In this document: positions 24,470 to 35,035 of the stretch, piece by piece
Position numbering within the stretch: the first letter of the stretch is position 1
Layout of the letters: every line of letters starts with the position of its first letter
Source of the DNA: Cryptomeria japonica
Lineage: Eukaryota; Streptophyta; Pinopsida; Cupressales; Cupressaceae
Assembly (NCBI RefSeq): GCF_030272615.1
Contig: NC_081411.1
Span: 187,371,449-187,435,448, forward strand
Direction: 5' to 3'
Length of the DNA: 64,000 nt
Made by a program: the position numbers and the translations under genes
Notes under the pieces: generated by a model
Databases searched by the model: none
What the model saw: only the letters and a program-made list of their open reading frames with translations
What the model was told of the DNA's origin: nothing

Positions 24470-25934
24470 AGAAACTATTTTGTAGCAGTTGATGAAGGTG
24501 TCACAGATGAGGAATCAGAAGATGAAGAGAATGAAGACATTGTGTTTGTTGTTGTAAAGGAAGATGTGGCAAACAAGAAGGCCCTTGTCTCCCGATTTGA
24601 TAATTCCAATGAGTGGATCATTGACAGTGGAAATTCTCATCATATGACAGGTGATCGAAGCAAGTTTCTATCTTTGGAGGAGTATGATGGTGGTGTGGTT
24701 CGCTTTGGCAATGATGCACCTTGCATGGTCAAAGGCAGAGGGTCCATCTTTCTGAATGGAAAGAGCAGTGCTGACAATGTGTACTGGGTTGATGGTCTCA
24801 GACACAACCTTCTAAGTGTTGCCCAGGTAGATGATAGTGGCCTCACTCTACAATTCAAGAATGGAGTTTGTAGAATCAAAGGAAAAGATGGTAAATTGGT
24901 GGCCACCGGCATGCAGACCAAAGGTAACCTATTTCATCTGAATGCAAATATAAGTACATGTCTTATGGCTAAGCTTGATGATAGTTGGATATGGCATAGG
25001 AGACTCTACCATGTAAACTTTGATAACATTGTAAAGGCTAGTAAGATCAAGGCAGTTAGAGGGTTGTCGGTGCTAAACAAACCGGATAATACCTTGTGTA
25101 GAGAATGTCAATTGGGGAAAATGTCTTCCTCAACTTTTAAAGGTAAATCTTTCACTGCTGACAACTTTCTTGATCTTGTACATATTGATTTGTGTGGTCC
25201 TATGAAAACTAGAAGTGTGCAGGGTGATAGGTACTTCATGATCCTCATTGATGACTGCTCAAGAATGATGTGGGTCACATTCTTGAAAGACAGGTCTGAA
25301 GCTTTTGGGAAATTCAAAGCTTTTAGAAAATTAGTGGAGAAGGAAAGCGGTAAAAGGATCAAATGTCTCAGAACTGATCAAGGAGGGGAATTCACTTCCA
25401 GAAGAATTTGGCATCAAGAGACAGCTGTCTGCCCCCCGGACTCCACAGCAGAATGGCCTAGTAGAGAGGAATAACCAGACTGTGGTTGAAGCAGCTAGAA
25501 CCATGTTGATTCAAGGAAAGGTAGCTCACACCTTTTGGAGAGAAGTGGTGAGCACTGCAGTCTACACTATGAACCGGGTACTCATCAAAAAGGGTAAGGA
25601 CAAAACTCCTTATGAGTATTATACCAATAAGACACCTATGGTTAGCTACTTTAAGGTATTTGGTAGCAAATGTCACATCAAGAGGAGTGAACATCAGGGC
25701 AAATTTGAAGCTAAATGTGATGAGGGAATATTTCTAGGATATTCCACCAAGAGTAAAGCTTACAAGTGCTACAACAATAGGACTCAGAGAATTATGGAAA
25801 GCATCAATGTAAGAGTTGATGAATCCTCTGAGAAGACTGAGAAAACTGGCAGTGAGCAAGCTATAAATGAACCGGTTGCAACCTTCTGAGAACCGGTTGT
25901 TAGCCAACCAAGTACCAGTAACAGTGTCCCTGAA
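24470..25934 (+). pseudogene. Copia-2 protease and integrase
   Basis: An acidic linker (EESEDEENED) leads to protease WIIDSGNSHHMTGD at about 24613-24655; asparagine replaces the usual cysteine beside the catalytic DSG. The integrase zinc finger is WHRRLYHVN...LCRECQLGK (24990-25120). The core has LVHIDLCGP (25175), RTDQGGEFTS (25372) and QQNGLVER (25450). A one-base frameshift lies near 25400 just after the second catalytic aspartate. The C-terminal FLGYSTKSKAYKC part follows in the new frame up to TGA 25887. The frame then resumes through a proline/valine linker encoding repeated EPV. Confidence 0.9.
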
Positions 25935-27650
25935 CCGGTGAATGCTGATACTGATGAAGATGAGGATGAAGAAGAAAAGCAAGAAGAACCAGTTAAGACC
26001 ATTCCTCGGTATGTCAAGTTGAATCATGATCCTAAGCAGATCATAGGTGATAAGGATGCAGGAATCCTTACAAGAAGAAAAATCAGAGAAAATTCATGTA
26101 TGATCTCTGAATTTGAGCCTAACTCATTCAAAGAGGCTCATAAAGATGAAGATTGGATCAAGGCAATGGAAGAGGAACTTGACCAGATAGAGAAAAATGG
26201 TACATGGTCCTTGGTACCCAGACTAGAGCATAAAAATGTCATTGGCACCAAATGGGTGTTTAGAAACAAGCTGAATGAGGATGGCACAGTGATTAGGAAT
26301 AAAGCCAGATTGGTGTGCAAAGGATATGCTCAAGAAGAAGGAGAAGACTATGGAGAAACCTTTGCTCCTATAACCAGATTGGAAGGAGTTCGTATGCTTC
26401 TTGCATATGCAACTTTTAAAAGGTTCAAAGTATATCAAATGGATGTAAAATCTGCATTCCTAAATGGTGTACTTGAAGAGGAGGTGTATATTGAGCAACC
26501 AAATGGGTTTGCCCTATCTGAAGACAGTGACATGGTATGTAGGATACATAAAGCATTATATGGTCTAAAGAAAGCACCTAGGGCATGGTATGAGCACCTA
26601 CATTCCCATCTTGTGAAGATTGGATTTGAGAGAACAAGTGAAGATAGCAATATCTACTTGAAGTCTAAAGGAGATCAGATCCTGATCTATGAAGTTTTTG
26701 TTGATGACATCATCTTTGGTGGAGATGACAAGATAAGTCATGAGTTTGCTAATGAGATGAAGAAAGAGTTTGAGATGTCACTCATAGGGGAGATTAAGTT
26801 CTTCATTGGACTGCAGATCCAGCAGATGGAAAATGGAATCTTTATCACTCAGTCCAAATATGTCAAAGAGGCACTGAAGACCTTTGGCATGGAAGATAGC
26901 AAATTGGTTGGTACATCGATGGTGATTGGTTGCAAATTGACAAAAGAGGATGATTCTGCACTGGTTGATGAGAAGGAATACCAATCAATGATTGGTAAGT
27001 TGCATTATGTAGTGCATAGCAGACTAGATATTGCACATGCAGTTGGCATTACTGCAAGGTTCCAAAAGAGTCCAAGACAATCTCACTTGATTGTAGTCAA
27101 GAGGATTCTCAGGTATCTGAAGGGAACAATTGACTATGGATTGTGGTACCCATACAGCAATGATTTCAATCTAAAAGTGTTCACAAATGCTGATTGGGCA
27201 AGTAATGTGGATGACCAGAAAAGCACAACCGGTGGTGCATTCTTTCTCAGTGGTAGACTAGTCTCATGGATGAGTAAAAAGAAGAGTTGTATCTCTCAAT
27301 CTACATTGGAAGTGGAGTATGTTGCAGCTTTCATGAACTGCACTCAGACAATCTAGATGAAGCATGTACTGGAAGGCTTCAAGATCCCCATATTTGAACC
27401 AGTAAGTATATTCTGTGATAACACAAGTGCTATCAATATATCAAAGAATATGGTTTTACATTCTAGAACCAAGCATTTTGAGCTTAAGTATCATTTCTTG
27501 AGGGAAAAGGTTCAGAATAAAGAGATTGCATTGGAGCATGTGTCTAGTAAGGAGCAGTTAGTAGACATATTCACCAAGCCTCTCCCAAAGACAACATTTG
27601 TGCATTTGAGAGGTGAATTAGGGGTATTTCTCCTTCAGGAGGTGAACTAA
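25935..27650 (+). pseudogene. Copia-2 reverse transcriptase and RNase H
   Basis: After an acidic linker, RT begins PRYVKLNHDPKQI and continues through WIKAMEEELDQI, KWVFRNKLNEDG, QMDVKSAFLNG and GLKKAPRAWYE to the catalytic FVDDIIFGG (about 26696-26722). RNase H follows with TNADWAS (27185), LEVEYVAAF and FCDNTSAI (27410). It ends at a natural TAA (27648) after TKPLPKTTF. A single TAG at 27354 replaces the conserved tryptophan before MKHVLEG (TGG to TAG). RT catalytic aspartates are intact, so this is the closest to a functional RT in the window. Confidence 0.92.
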
Positions 27651-27893
27651 AAGTAATTGTTCCACATCAGCCAGGTACTGGAAAGACAAATTTTTGGTTG
27701 ATTGATGTGTTGAAGGATGCTACTCCTCAGGGGGAGCAGCATGATAGAACAAAGATGCATGTACCTCCACTTTGGCATTGTTGTCAAAGGGGGAGAAGGA
27801 ATGAAGTGAAAAGATATCTGCAACAAATGGGGAGAAGATGTGAAGCAGAGAAGATATCTTTTGTGTATTGCTATCAATGCCAAAGGGGGAGAT
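27651..27893 (+). repeat. Copia-2 3' tail and polypurine tract
   Basis: Noncoding purine-rich tail with GGGGGAG tracts near 27730 and 27789. The functional tract CAAAGGGGGAGAT lies at 27881-27893, immediately before the 3' LTR. Confidence 0.85.
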
Positions 27894-29502
27894 TGTTGGC
27901 ATTATGTGAACCAACATGAAGACATAATGATATTGTATGTTGTCATTGATGTCAATATGAGACATGGTGTGAATCGGCACATGTGATAGGTGAAAAGAGA
28001 GAGGAACCGACATATGTATGAACCGGTTTATATGCCAAAGTGAAGCGGTAAATCTGTTCAAGGTGAACTAGCAAGTAGTTATGGGAGCCGACACATGGAA
28101 GCATTGTATGACTACTAGTTCGTAGGTAGCTTCCACTTCAGGATTTCCAGTTGGAGTACCTCAAGTCTGTGTGACTCAATCGGTGATCTTCATGTGATGA
28201 GTTAGTAGTATAATGGAGGATAGATCGTGTTGCCATGTAAGCTCTATGCGCGTGAAAGAACTTGCATAAAGAAGACTATTCCTATCTACCTCGGGAATGT
28301 GTGAAGTCTGTCAAACGGTGATAACGCATGATGGGTTATCGGCTGCCATGAAATCGGTGGATAATGGAAAATGGAGAATGTCTTGAGATTCATTCAAGAC
28401 TGTTGCATTTAATGCAATATGATTCAACGGTCAGGATTGAACTGCTTGAATTGCTTAACCTAACAGGTTTAGGGTTTAGGGTTTTTGCTATCGACCTGTC
28501 TGTTTCCTATAAGGTCGATGTTGTGTTTCTTTCTAGGGTTGTTGGAAAAATTTGTGTTTGTGTATCCTAGGGAAGTGATACATGATTCTTGCCAAACCAA
28601 AGGAGAGAAGAGATACCTGCAAAGTGAATGTTCAGAAGGTGAAGAGGAGCCAAAACGGATCTGCATTAGCATTGAGTGTTGTTACTAGATCATTGTAATT
28701 CCTGTTGATCTCTAACCACTTCAACAGTTGTAAAATCCCCTAACAGAGTAGCCTTAACTGGCTTGTTGCAAAATCCCCTAACAGGGTGGTCTTAACAGGC
28801 TTGATTCAAATCCCTTAACTAGGTAACTCGAGGTTAAAGAGTTCTGAGAAGCTATAGAGCTTTGGAGATCCTTTAGCTATTGAGTTGTTGAAATCCTCTA
28901 ACAAGGTGACCCTACCAGGTTTAACCCTTAACCGGGTATTATTGCTATCCCTTAACCGGGTGATCCCTAACAGGATTGGTTCCTAGCAGAACCTATTGTA
29001 ATGTCTTTAACCGGACAAGGCTCCTAACAAAGCGGACTTCAAAAGAGTTCAAAAGCAACTTGTGGGTATTCATCCCCACCATGGTTTTTCCCAGTTGGGT
29101 TTCCACGTGAAAAATATGTGTGTCATGTGTGATGCTTCTGTCTTGTGATGCTTTGTTATTACATGTTGAGCACATGATGGTTTTGTGTTTTATGCCTATC
29201 TATAAAACATGCTGAACCAACTATTGTGAAGATCAGATAATAATTTACTTGTTCATGCATGAGGGTGTAATGGTATTGTAGTATTGAGCTAAGAGGAAAG
29301 CTTAGTGAGTGACCGGTTTATGATTGTTTTAGCAGTTCTGGGTCTTACCGGTTGCACTCTGCTTCAGCTAATATCACTTCTTGTGGTCATTTGAAGTATT
29401 TGTTGTCCAACCGGTTTTGGACTCTATTTTTGTTTGTACTGATTCACCCCCCCCCCCCTCTCAGTACCGGTTTGGTACTATTGGTTCATCATTGAGTTAT
29501 CA
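27894..29502 (+). repeat. 3' LTR of Copia-2
   Basis: 1,609 bp, TGTTGGCATTATG to GAGTTATCA. The difference in length from the 5' copy is largely an extra CCCTTAACCGGGT unit at about 28926-28955. Confidence 0.93.
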
Positions 29503-30223
29503 ATAGCTAGATGAACCATAATAATAATATATGTTGGAAATAATCCAACATTACAAAAGTGAACTTTGATCAGGTTTGCTCAGCTCCCCCTATGATTCAT
29601 CACTAGCATATGCATTTTGTTGACCCTGAGTGGCAATAAATGATATCCTCTTGGGAATCAAAACCAGTAACTCCATCTATCCTGCTTTCTTCCATCTGTC
29701 TTGATGTAGGAGCATCCCCAATTCTTGGTAATCTTGCATCAACCAAAAATATTTTATTTTCAGTTTTGTTCTTTGTTCATTTCAGTAGTCTAGTTTCTGA
29801 TATTTCACCAAATTCCTCGGCTATGATAATTTCTTGTGCAGAGCTAGATTTGTCTTGCATTCCATTTCTTCTACCTTGTTCCCAAACCACATCTCATTTG
29901 AATCTCTTTCTAGCAAGTTACTGCTACTGGATTGGCTGGCAGTTTCTTGTTTCTGGACCTATTTGAGCTTAAAAACTAGTTGGCATTCTCGAGTCTTGCA
30001 GAGAAATTCCTTGATGTATGGAGCTAACTGATCCCTTGTTAGATGATCTTCGATGCTTGACCGAACTTCTTGTTGGTCCGCTCTTTGTGGTGATTCTTTT
30101 TTAGAGGATTTTATTTCATATTTTGAGCTGACCTATTTGCACGTTTCATTTTCCCACCTTGGGGAATGAGAACTTTCTTGGCCGACTCGGGTGTTTCCGG
30201 ATGCTATTTATTGTTTTATCTTA
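29503..30223 (-). other. Remnant interior of element A, no recognised domain
   Basis: It lies between Copia-2 and Gypsy-3 and should belong to element A by position. On - a short open stretch around 30115-29990 reads as a charged peptide (contains EDHLTRDQLAPYIKEF), and further short stretches continue leftward with stops and frame changes. I do not recognise a copia domain. It could be a divergent coding end of A, or captured host sequence. Confidence 0.35.
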
Positions 30224-30485
30224 TGTTAGGATAGGGGTAGTTGATAGTATGATCATTAGACTATCATGTAGATCCAATCAGTGATTATGGATTGATGCAT
30301 ATGGATGTAATTCTGTAATAAGGCAATTGGACTGCATGTAAGCCTGCATATTACCAATAGTTGTAGTTGATTTAATGATATGATCCACGCCTGATTTGGA
30401 ATTCTCTCTCTCCTTATTGTGTTGTTTTATTATTATTGCACAGTCTGGACTATCCTCATTGAGGATCCTCCTCACCATGATAGCA
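30224..30485 (+). repeat. Probable short 5' LTR of Gypsy-3
   Basis: The end is set by CA at 30484-30485 five bases before the primer site. The start TGTTAGGATAGGGG at 30224 is the best TG candidate. With no 3' copy in the window the start is a guess. Length 262 bp. Confidence 0.4.
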
Positions 30486-30490
30486 CCAAG

Positions 30491-30502
30491 TGGTATCGGG
30501 GC
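30491..30502 (+). other. Primer binding site of Gypsy-3 (mutated tRNA-iMet type)
   Basis: TGGTATCGGGGC differs from TGGTATCAGAGC at two positions, both A to G. Confidence 0.7.
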
Positions 30503-30596
30503 AAGGTTACGTCTTATTGATTTTGTTGTATGGTAGAAAATTGCGGATCCATCTTGTAGATGCAGAGGAATCACTTCGATATCGCGAAGAGGGAAT

Positions 30597-31600
30597 ATGA
30601 GAGGTGAAGCTCAGAGAGATGTAGACTCGGCATTGATGGATATGTTGAGACAAATCGCAACTCACTTGGAAGTTGTTGAAACGGCCTACAGAAGAGATCA
30701 ACATATTGAAGATGTGAGTGATGATGAAGTAGAGCACAATATTGAGCCGAAAAATGGAGGTCAACCGGAGTTGGTGCAAGATAATGAGAGGTTGATAAGA
30801 GCTTTGACTAGTGTGAACATTAAACCACATTTTAACCCACCGAAGTATAGTGATAAGTTGGATTCTGATGAGTTGATAGACTAGATTACCGAAATGGAGA
30901 AAAACTTTTATTTTGAGGGTATGGGTGAAGAGAAGAAGAGGAAATTTGCTTGCACTAAGTTGAAAGGACATGCTTCATTATGGTGGGAACATTTGCAGAC
31001 TGGTAGATAGAGGAAAGGAAAAGAGAAAATCAAATCTTGGGATAGAATGGTGAGTAAGTTGAAGGCGAAGTTTTTACCGATAAATTACCAAGTTAGTTTG
31101 TTCTGGAAGTTGCAGAATCTAAAACAGAAAGAATCTAGTGTAAAAGAGTATACCAAAGAGTTCTACAAGTAGAATATTGGATCTAGACATGCTGAGGATG
31201 AATTTGAACATATTGCAAGGTATGTTAATGGTTTGTGGATGTCTCTACAAGATGAGATTAGTTTGGTGAAGTTGCAAAGCATGGAAGAGGCTTATCAATA
31301 TGTTGTGAAAGTTGAAGAGAGGTTGAATAAGAGACATGTGTAGAAACAGAGAGGAAGGGGTGGAAGATTTCAGAGAGACAAAACCTTTATCGGAGGTGGA
31401 AGATCTTTTGCAAAGCAAAACAAAGGAAAGACAAGACAAAGGTGATGATAATTCATACCAGAGAGATGATAGGAATTACTACCGGAATGGTGGACAAGGT
31501 GGTTATCGGAATGAGGGTTTCAAGAGAGATGAGAAGAGGAAGTTTACCAGAACTTGTTTTAAATGTGGTGAAGAAGGACATTGAGCTTTCGAATGTAGAC
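30597..31600 (+). pseudogene. Gypsy-3 Gag with CCHC knuckle
   Basis: An ATG at 30597 starts a gypsy-type Gag. The retrotransposon-gag core (KLKGHASLWWEHL at about 30960; VKEYTKEFYK) is well recognisable, followed by a basic RG-rich part and the knuckle CFKCGEEGH...C at 31555-31596. TAG stops fall at 30882, 31008, 31170 and 31341. A frameshift lies near 31440, and TGA 31582 replaces a residue inside the knuckle. Confidence 0.85.
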
Positions 31601-32950
31601 AAGGAAATTCAAATAAGAGGAGTGAGAATGGTGGAAGAATCGCTTTTGCTGAGGAAGAACCTATCAGATCCCTTAATAGATTGGAAGATGGATAGAATCT
31701 TTGATGATAAGGAGAACCCTATGTCAGAATGAGATAGATCAGGAACCATTGCAGAGGAAGAATTTGTTTCGGACAAGATGTAAGGTGGAAGGTAAGTGTT
31801 GTAAAGTCATAATAGATAGTGGATGTTCAAATAATTTAGCCTCGAGGGAGATGGTGAACAAGTTAAAGTTGTAGAGGTTGAAGAACCCTAAACCCTACCA
31901 GATAGCATGGATTTAGGATGATCACAAGATATTGGTAAGTGAACAATGTCTGTTTAAATTGAAAATTGGAACATATCATGATGAATTTTTGTGTGATATT
32001 GTGCCTATGGATGTATGCCATATTCTATTAGGAAGACCTTGGCAGTATGACCGACAAGTTGTGCATGATGGGAGAAATAATATATGCACTATTATTGCAA
32101 ATGGGATGAAGAAAACTTTTTTGCCTTTGGAGGAACCACTGAAGAGTGAGATTTGCATGAATTTTAGAATCTATTTGGTCAATGGAAGGAAATTTTTGGA
32201 TGGTTTGAGAAGTGAAAATGTGTGTTAAGCATTGAATCCTAAGGAGTCTGATTTGAAACTAGAGGAAGGACAACTGGAGGAGATAAAGGAGTTGCTAACA
32301 GAGTAGGAAGATATCATTTTAGATAATGTACCTGATGAGTTACGCCTTGTGAGAAGCATCAATCATTGCATGGATTTGATTCCTAGAGCTAGTTTACCTA
32401 ACAAGGTAGCACATCGGATGACACCAATAGAAAATGAAGAGTTGAATAGACAAGTGCAAGAGTTGTTGAGGAAAGGTTTGATCAAATAACTCTTGAGCCC
32501 TTGTGCAATACTTGTTGTGTGGGCATCTAAGAAGGATGGAGAATGGAGGATGTGTACTGATTCTAGAGCCATAAAATGGATTATAGTGAAGTATCAATTT
32601 CCTTTGCCTAGGATGGATGACATAATGGACTATTTGAGTGACCAGATATATTACCAAGATAGATTTCAAGAGTGGATATCATCATATCAGAATCAGAGAA
32701 GGAGATGAATGGAAGACAACATTTATGACAAATGAAGGACTATATGAGTGGTTGGTAATTCCATTTGGATTGACTAATGCACTAAATACTTTCATGAGGT
32801 TGATGAATGAGGTATTGAAGAAATTCTTGGATAAGTTTTTGATTTTGTATTTGGATTACATCTTGATTTTTAGTAAGACAAAAGAGGAGCACTTGTGGCA
32901 TGTGAGACAAGTTTTGCAGAGGTTGAGAGAAGAGAAGTTGTTCATAAATA
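31601..32950 (+). pseudogene. Gypsy-3 protease and truncated RT
   Basis: Protease is VIIDSGCSNNLAS at about 31805-31845 with the typical following segment CHILLGRPWQYD (32017). RT begins near 32345 (SINHCMDLIP), continues through EWRMCTDSRAI, a frameshift near 32640, FKSGYHHIRIREGDEW and MRLMNEVL. The active site reads YLDYILIFS instead of YLDDILIFS (about 32849-32875), so a catalytic aspartate is lost. The frame ends at EEKLFINM where the element is cut off. Several stops, mostly TAG and TAA, occur. Confidence 0.85.
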
Positions 32951-33155
32951 TGAACACTGTATCAGACAACCTGCTAAGTATAACCTTCTTAGCTTCAACA
33001 TTGCATTCATATTCCCTTTTAGCTTCAGGTTTAGTAGGAGAACCAACAGATCTAGAGTATCCATTCTTGACTAACATCCAAATATCATAACCTAGGAAGG
33101 ACAAATAGACTTCCATTCTAATACTCCAAATGACATAGTTTGATCCATCAAACAT
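32951..33155 (-). pseudogene. N-terminal copia Gag fragment of element A
   Basis: Starting at ATG 33155 on -, the peptide contains FDGSNYVIWSIRME, the standard start of copia Gag, then a conserved helical part to about SRLSDTVF, where the match stops at the Gypsy-3 junction. A leader of about 80 bases separates it from the primer site. Only about 68 residues remain. This shows element A (or its right half) was a copia element that once carried gag. Confidence 0.8.
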
Positions 33156-33237
33156 TGGAAGACCAACAAAGGATTACTATGTTAACACACTAGAATCTGC
33201 AAAAGCTAGAGAAATCTTATCTAACCCGAAACCTAGG

Positions 33238-33249
33238 GCTCTAATACCA
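33238..33249 (-). other. Primer binding site of element A, minus strand
   Basis: GCTCTAATACCA on + reads TGGTATTAGAGC on -, two bases from the LTR start at 33252. Confidence 0.88.
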
Positions 33250-33945
33250 ATTGAAGGAACACAATGGACCATTGAGAGGGGGGGTGAGTCAGTGGTAATA
33301 AAAAACTTTAACTATCTAGATGGTTAAAACATTAACAATCAAGAATATGAACCTATGAGCAGATATATTTAAGAACATTAACACACACACACACATAAAA
33401 TGCAAGCCCATAACACAAGATGTACAAGGAAAACCCATGGTGGGGAAAAACCTCGGTGAGAAATGTTGTTGGAGTACTCTACTACTCCAATCCAGCCTCA
33501 CAATGAAATCACTAATTACAATATGTTTAGGGAACCCACCCAAGGAGCACAAACCCCTGAAGTTTATGGGCACCAACCCAAAGGAGCACCAACCCCTAGC
33601 CTTATGGGCACCAACCCAAAGGACTACCTACCCCTCCTCTGAGCACCCACTTATAGATTTACAATGATTCAATAAATAAATTTGATACAATGAAAATCCT
33701 TGTTACAAAAGAGTTTTGTAATACCTTCCAAATTCTACCTTTGAGATTGACTTGATTCTTTTCTACTCCCAAGCTCGGATCATTTCTTTCTGATCTTTGT
33801 TATCAATCTATGTATTCTTCTCTAATCACACTTCCTTCTCTACCTCTCATAGTGTATATAACTAGCTATGTTATCTAACACGACTCATTTCTCTCTGGTC
33901 TTAGATCTTCACACTCCACCTCTGTGCACTTCTTTGTCAACACTC

Positions 33946-34723
33946 TGTTAGGATTCCCAAAGATACTGAGAGGGGAGGGTGAATTAGTATCTGACCAGTA
34001 ATAATATTTTCTTAACTTATAACATGAAAAGCATATTAAAACTATGTACCAGTAAACCAAAAATAATGCAGCAAATAAGAATAACAACCACAACATGAAA
34101 AGCACACCATAACACAATGTTTTAATGAGGAAACCTAGTGTGGGAAAAACCTCAGTGGGATTTGTGACCCACAATATTCACTTACTAGCCAATAAGAGAA
34201 TATTACTGCTACAATAGGGGCCTGCATAAGCAGGAAGGCCAAGTGCTTAGAGCTCACTGCTTAATTAAAAGAAGTCACACTGACTTACAAAAATGGATTA
34301 TACTAATCCAATGTGTTGTACTACTTCAGATTAGCATCTACTATGCCAAATTCAGTACCATTTTAAGTTCTGCTACATACATAAACCCTTATCCAATAAT
34401 TCGCATAATAAGTCTGCTACCTTCTATCTTTCGCATCATACCCTAACATATCTAAAATGATCTACAATGATCTCATACATATATGAGTCATATTACAATC
34501 CGCCATGTCGGCTTACAAAAGATTTTACAATTAATTATAAGATACATTAATACAAAATTGTTGTCGACCAGGGTGCCGATAATCTTCCTTTTCGGTGTCG
34601 GTGTTCTGTATGTTGGTATAGAGCCTATCGGTGCTAGTGCTTGTGTTTGTCTGTTGGTATCACATGATTGTAAGGTTTCCATCAATGGCTACAATATCTC
34701 ATTAGAGTGTGCATTTGCCAACA
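33946..34723 (-). repeat. 3' LTR of element B
   Basis: 778 bp, on + TGTTAGGATTCCC to TTTGCCAACA; on - it therefore starts TGTTGGCAAATG. Differences from the 5' copy are scattered, mostly transitions, some at ACCGGT or CpG sites. Confidence 0.92.
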
Positions 34724-35035
34724 ATCTCCCCCTTTGGCATTGATGGCAACACTCATGAAAAAAATTCAAGAATATATCAAAAAATTGAAGTCCAAAAATT
34801 TTGCCAAAAACTATACCAGATATGTGCTTCCCCTAAGCAGATGATCTCTATTTTTAGATTTTTCTCATCTCTACTACTCCCCCTTTAACATCAATGACAA
34901 AGGTTGGCATTCACTGTCAGTGGAGTCCTGCATGGATTCTTGTAACCAGTGGGTTACAATATGAAAAATATATGTCAAAACCAAATTTAAACCATTACTG
35001 AATGATTTGCTTTCTTTTAGTGCCTCTTGAGTTCT
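34724..35035 (-). repeat. Element B polypurine tract and 3' tail
   Basis: ATCTCCCCCTTTGGCATTG on + starting at 34724 is the reverse complement of a GCCAAAGGGGGAGAT tract. A second CTCCCCCTTTAACATC-type tract lies near 34880. No coding is seen between it and the ORF2 stop at 35036. Confidence 0.85.

Larger units (their letters stand above)
21927..29502 (+). mobile_element. Copia-2: nearly full-length SIRE-like copia element, the best preserved copy
   Basis: It is 7,576 bp with both LTRs, primer site, gag-pol and polypurine tract. The flanks ATAGT (21922-21926) and ATAGC (29503-29507) are a target duplication with one mismatch. The whole gag-pol is interrupted by only three stops (TAG 24467, TGA 25887, TAG 27354) and one frameshift near 25400. 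The first 250 bp of the two LTRs differ at about 18 positions by hand count, mostly transitions, so the insertion is not recent. Confidence 0.94.
30224..32950 (+). mobile_element. Gypsy-3: truncated Ty3/gypsy element
   Basis: A probable short 5' LTR, primer site, gag, protease and the first part of RT are present on +. The rest of RT, RNase H, integrase and the 3' LTR are missing; the sequence switches at about 32950 to minus-strand copia gag of element A. Protease and RT are similar in layout to Gypsy-2, but this is a different family with a short LTR. Confidence 0.82.

Noticed and set aside
29640-29966. 108-codon + strand frame between Copia-2 and Gypsy-3
   Set aside because: No family motif, and element A reads on the other strand here; treated as unassigned remnant instead of a gene.
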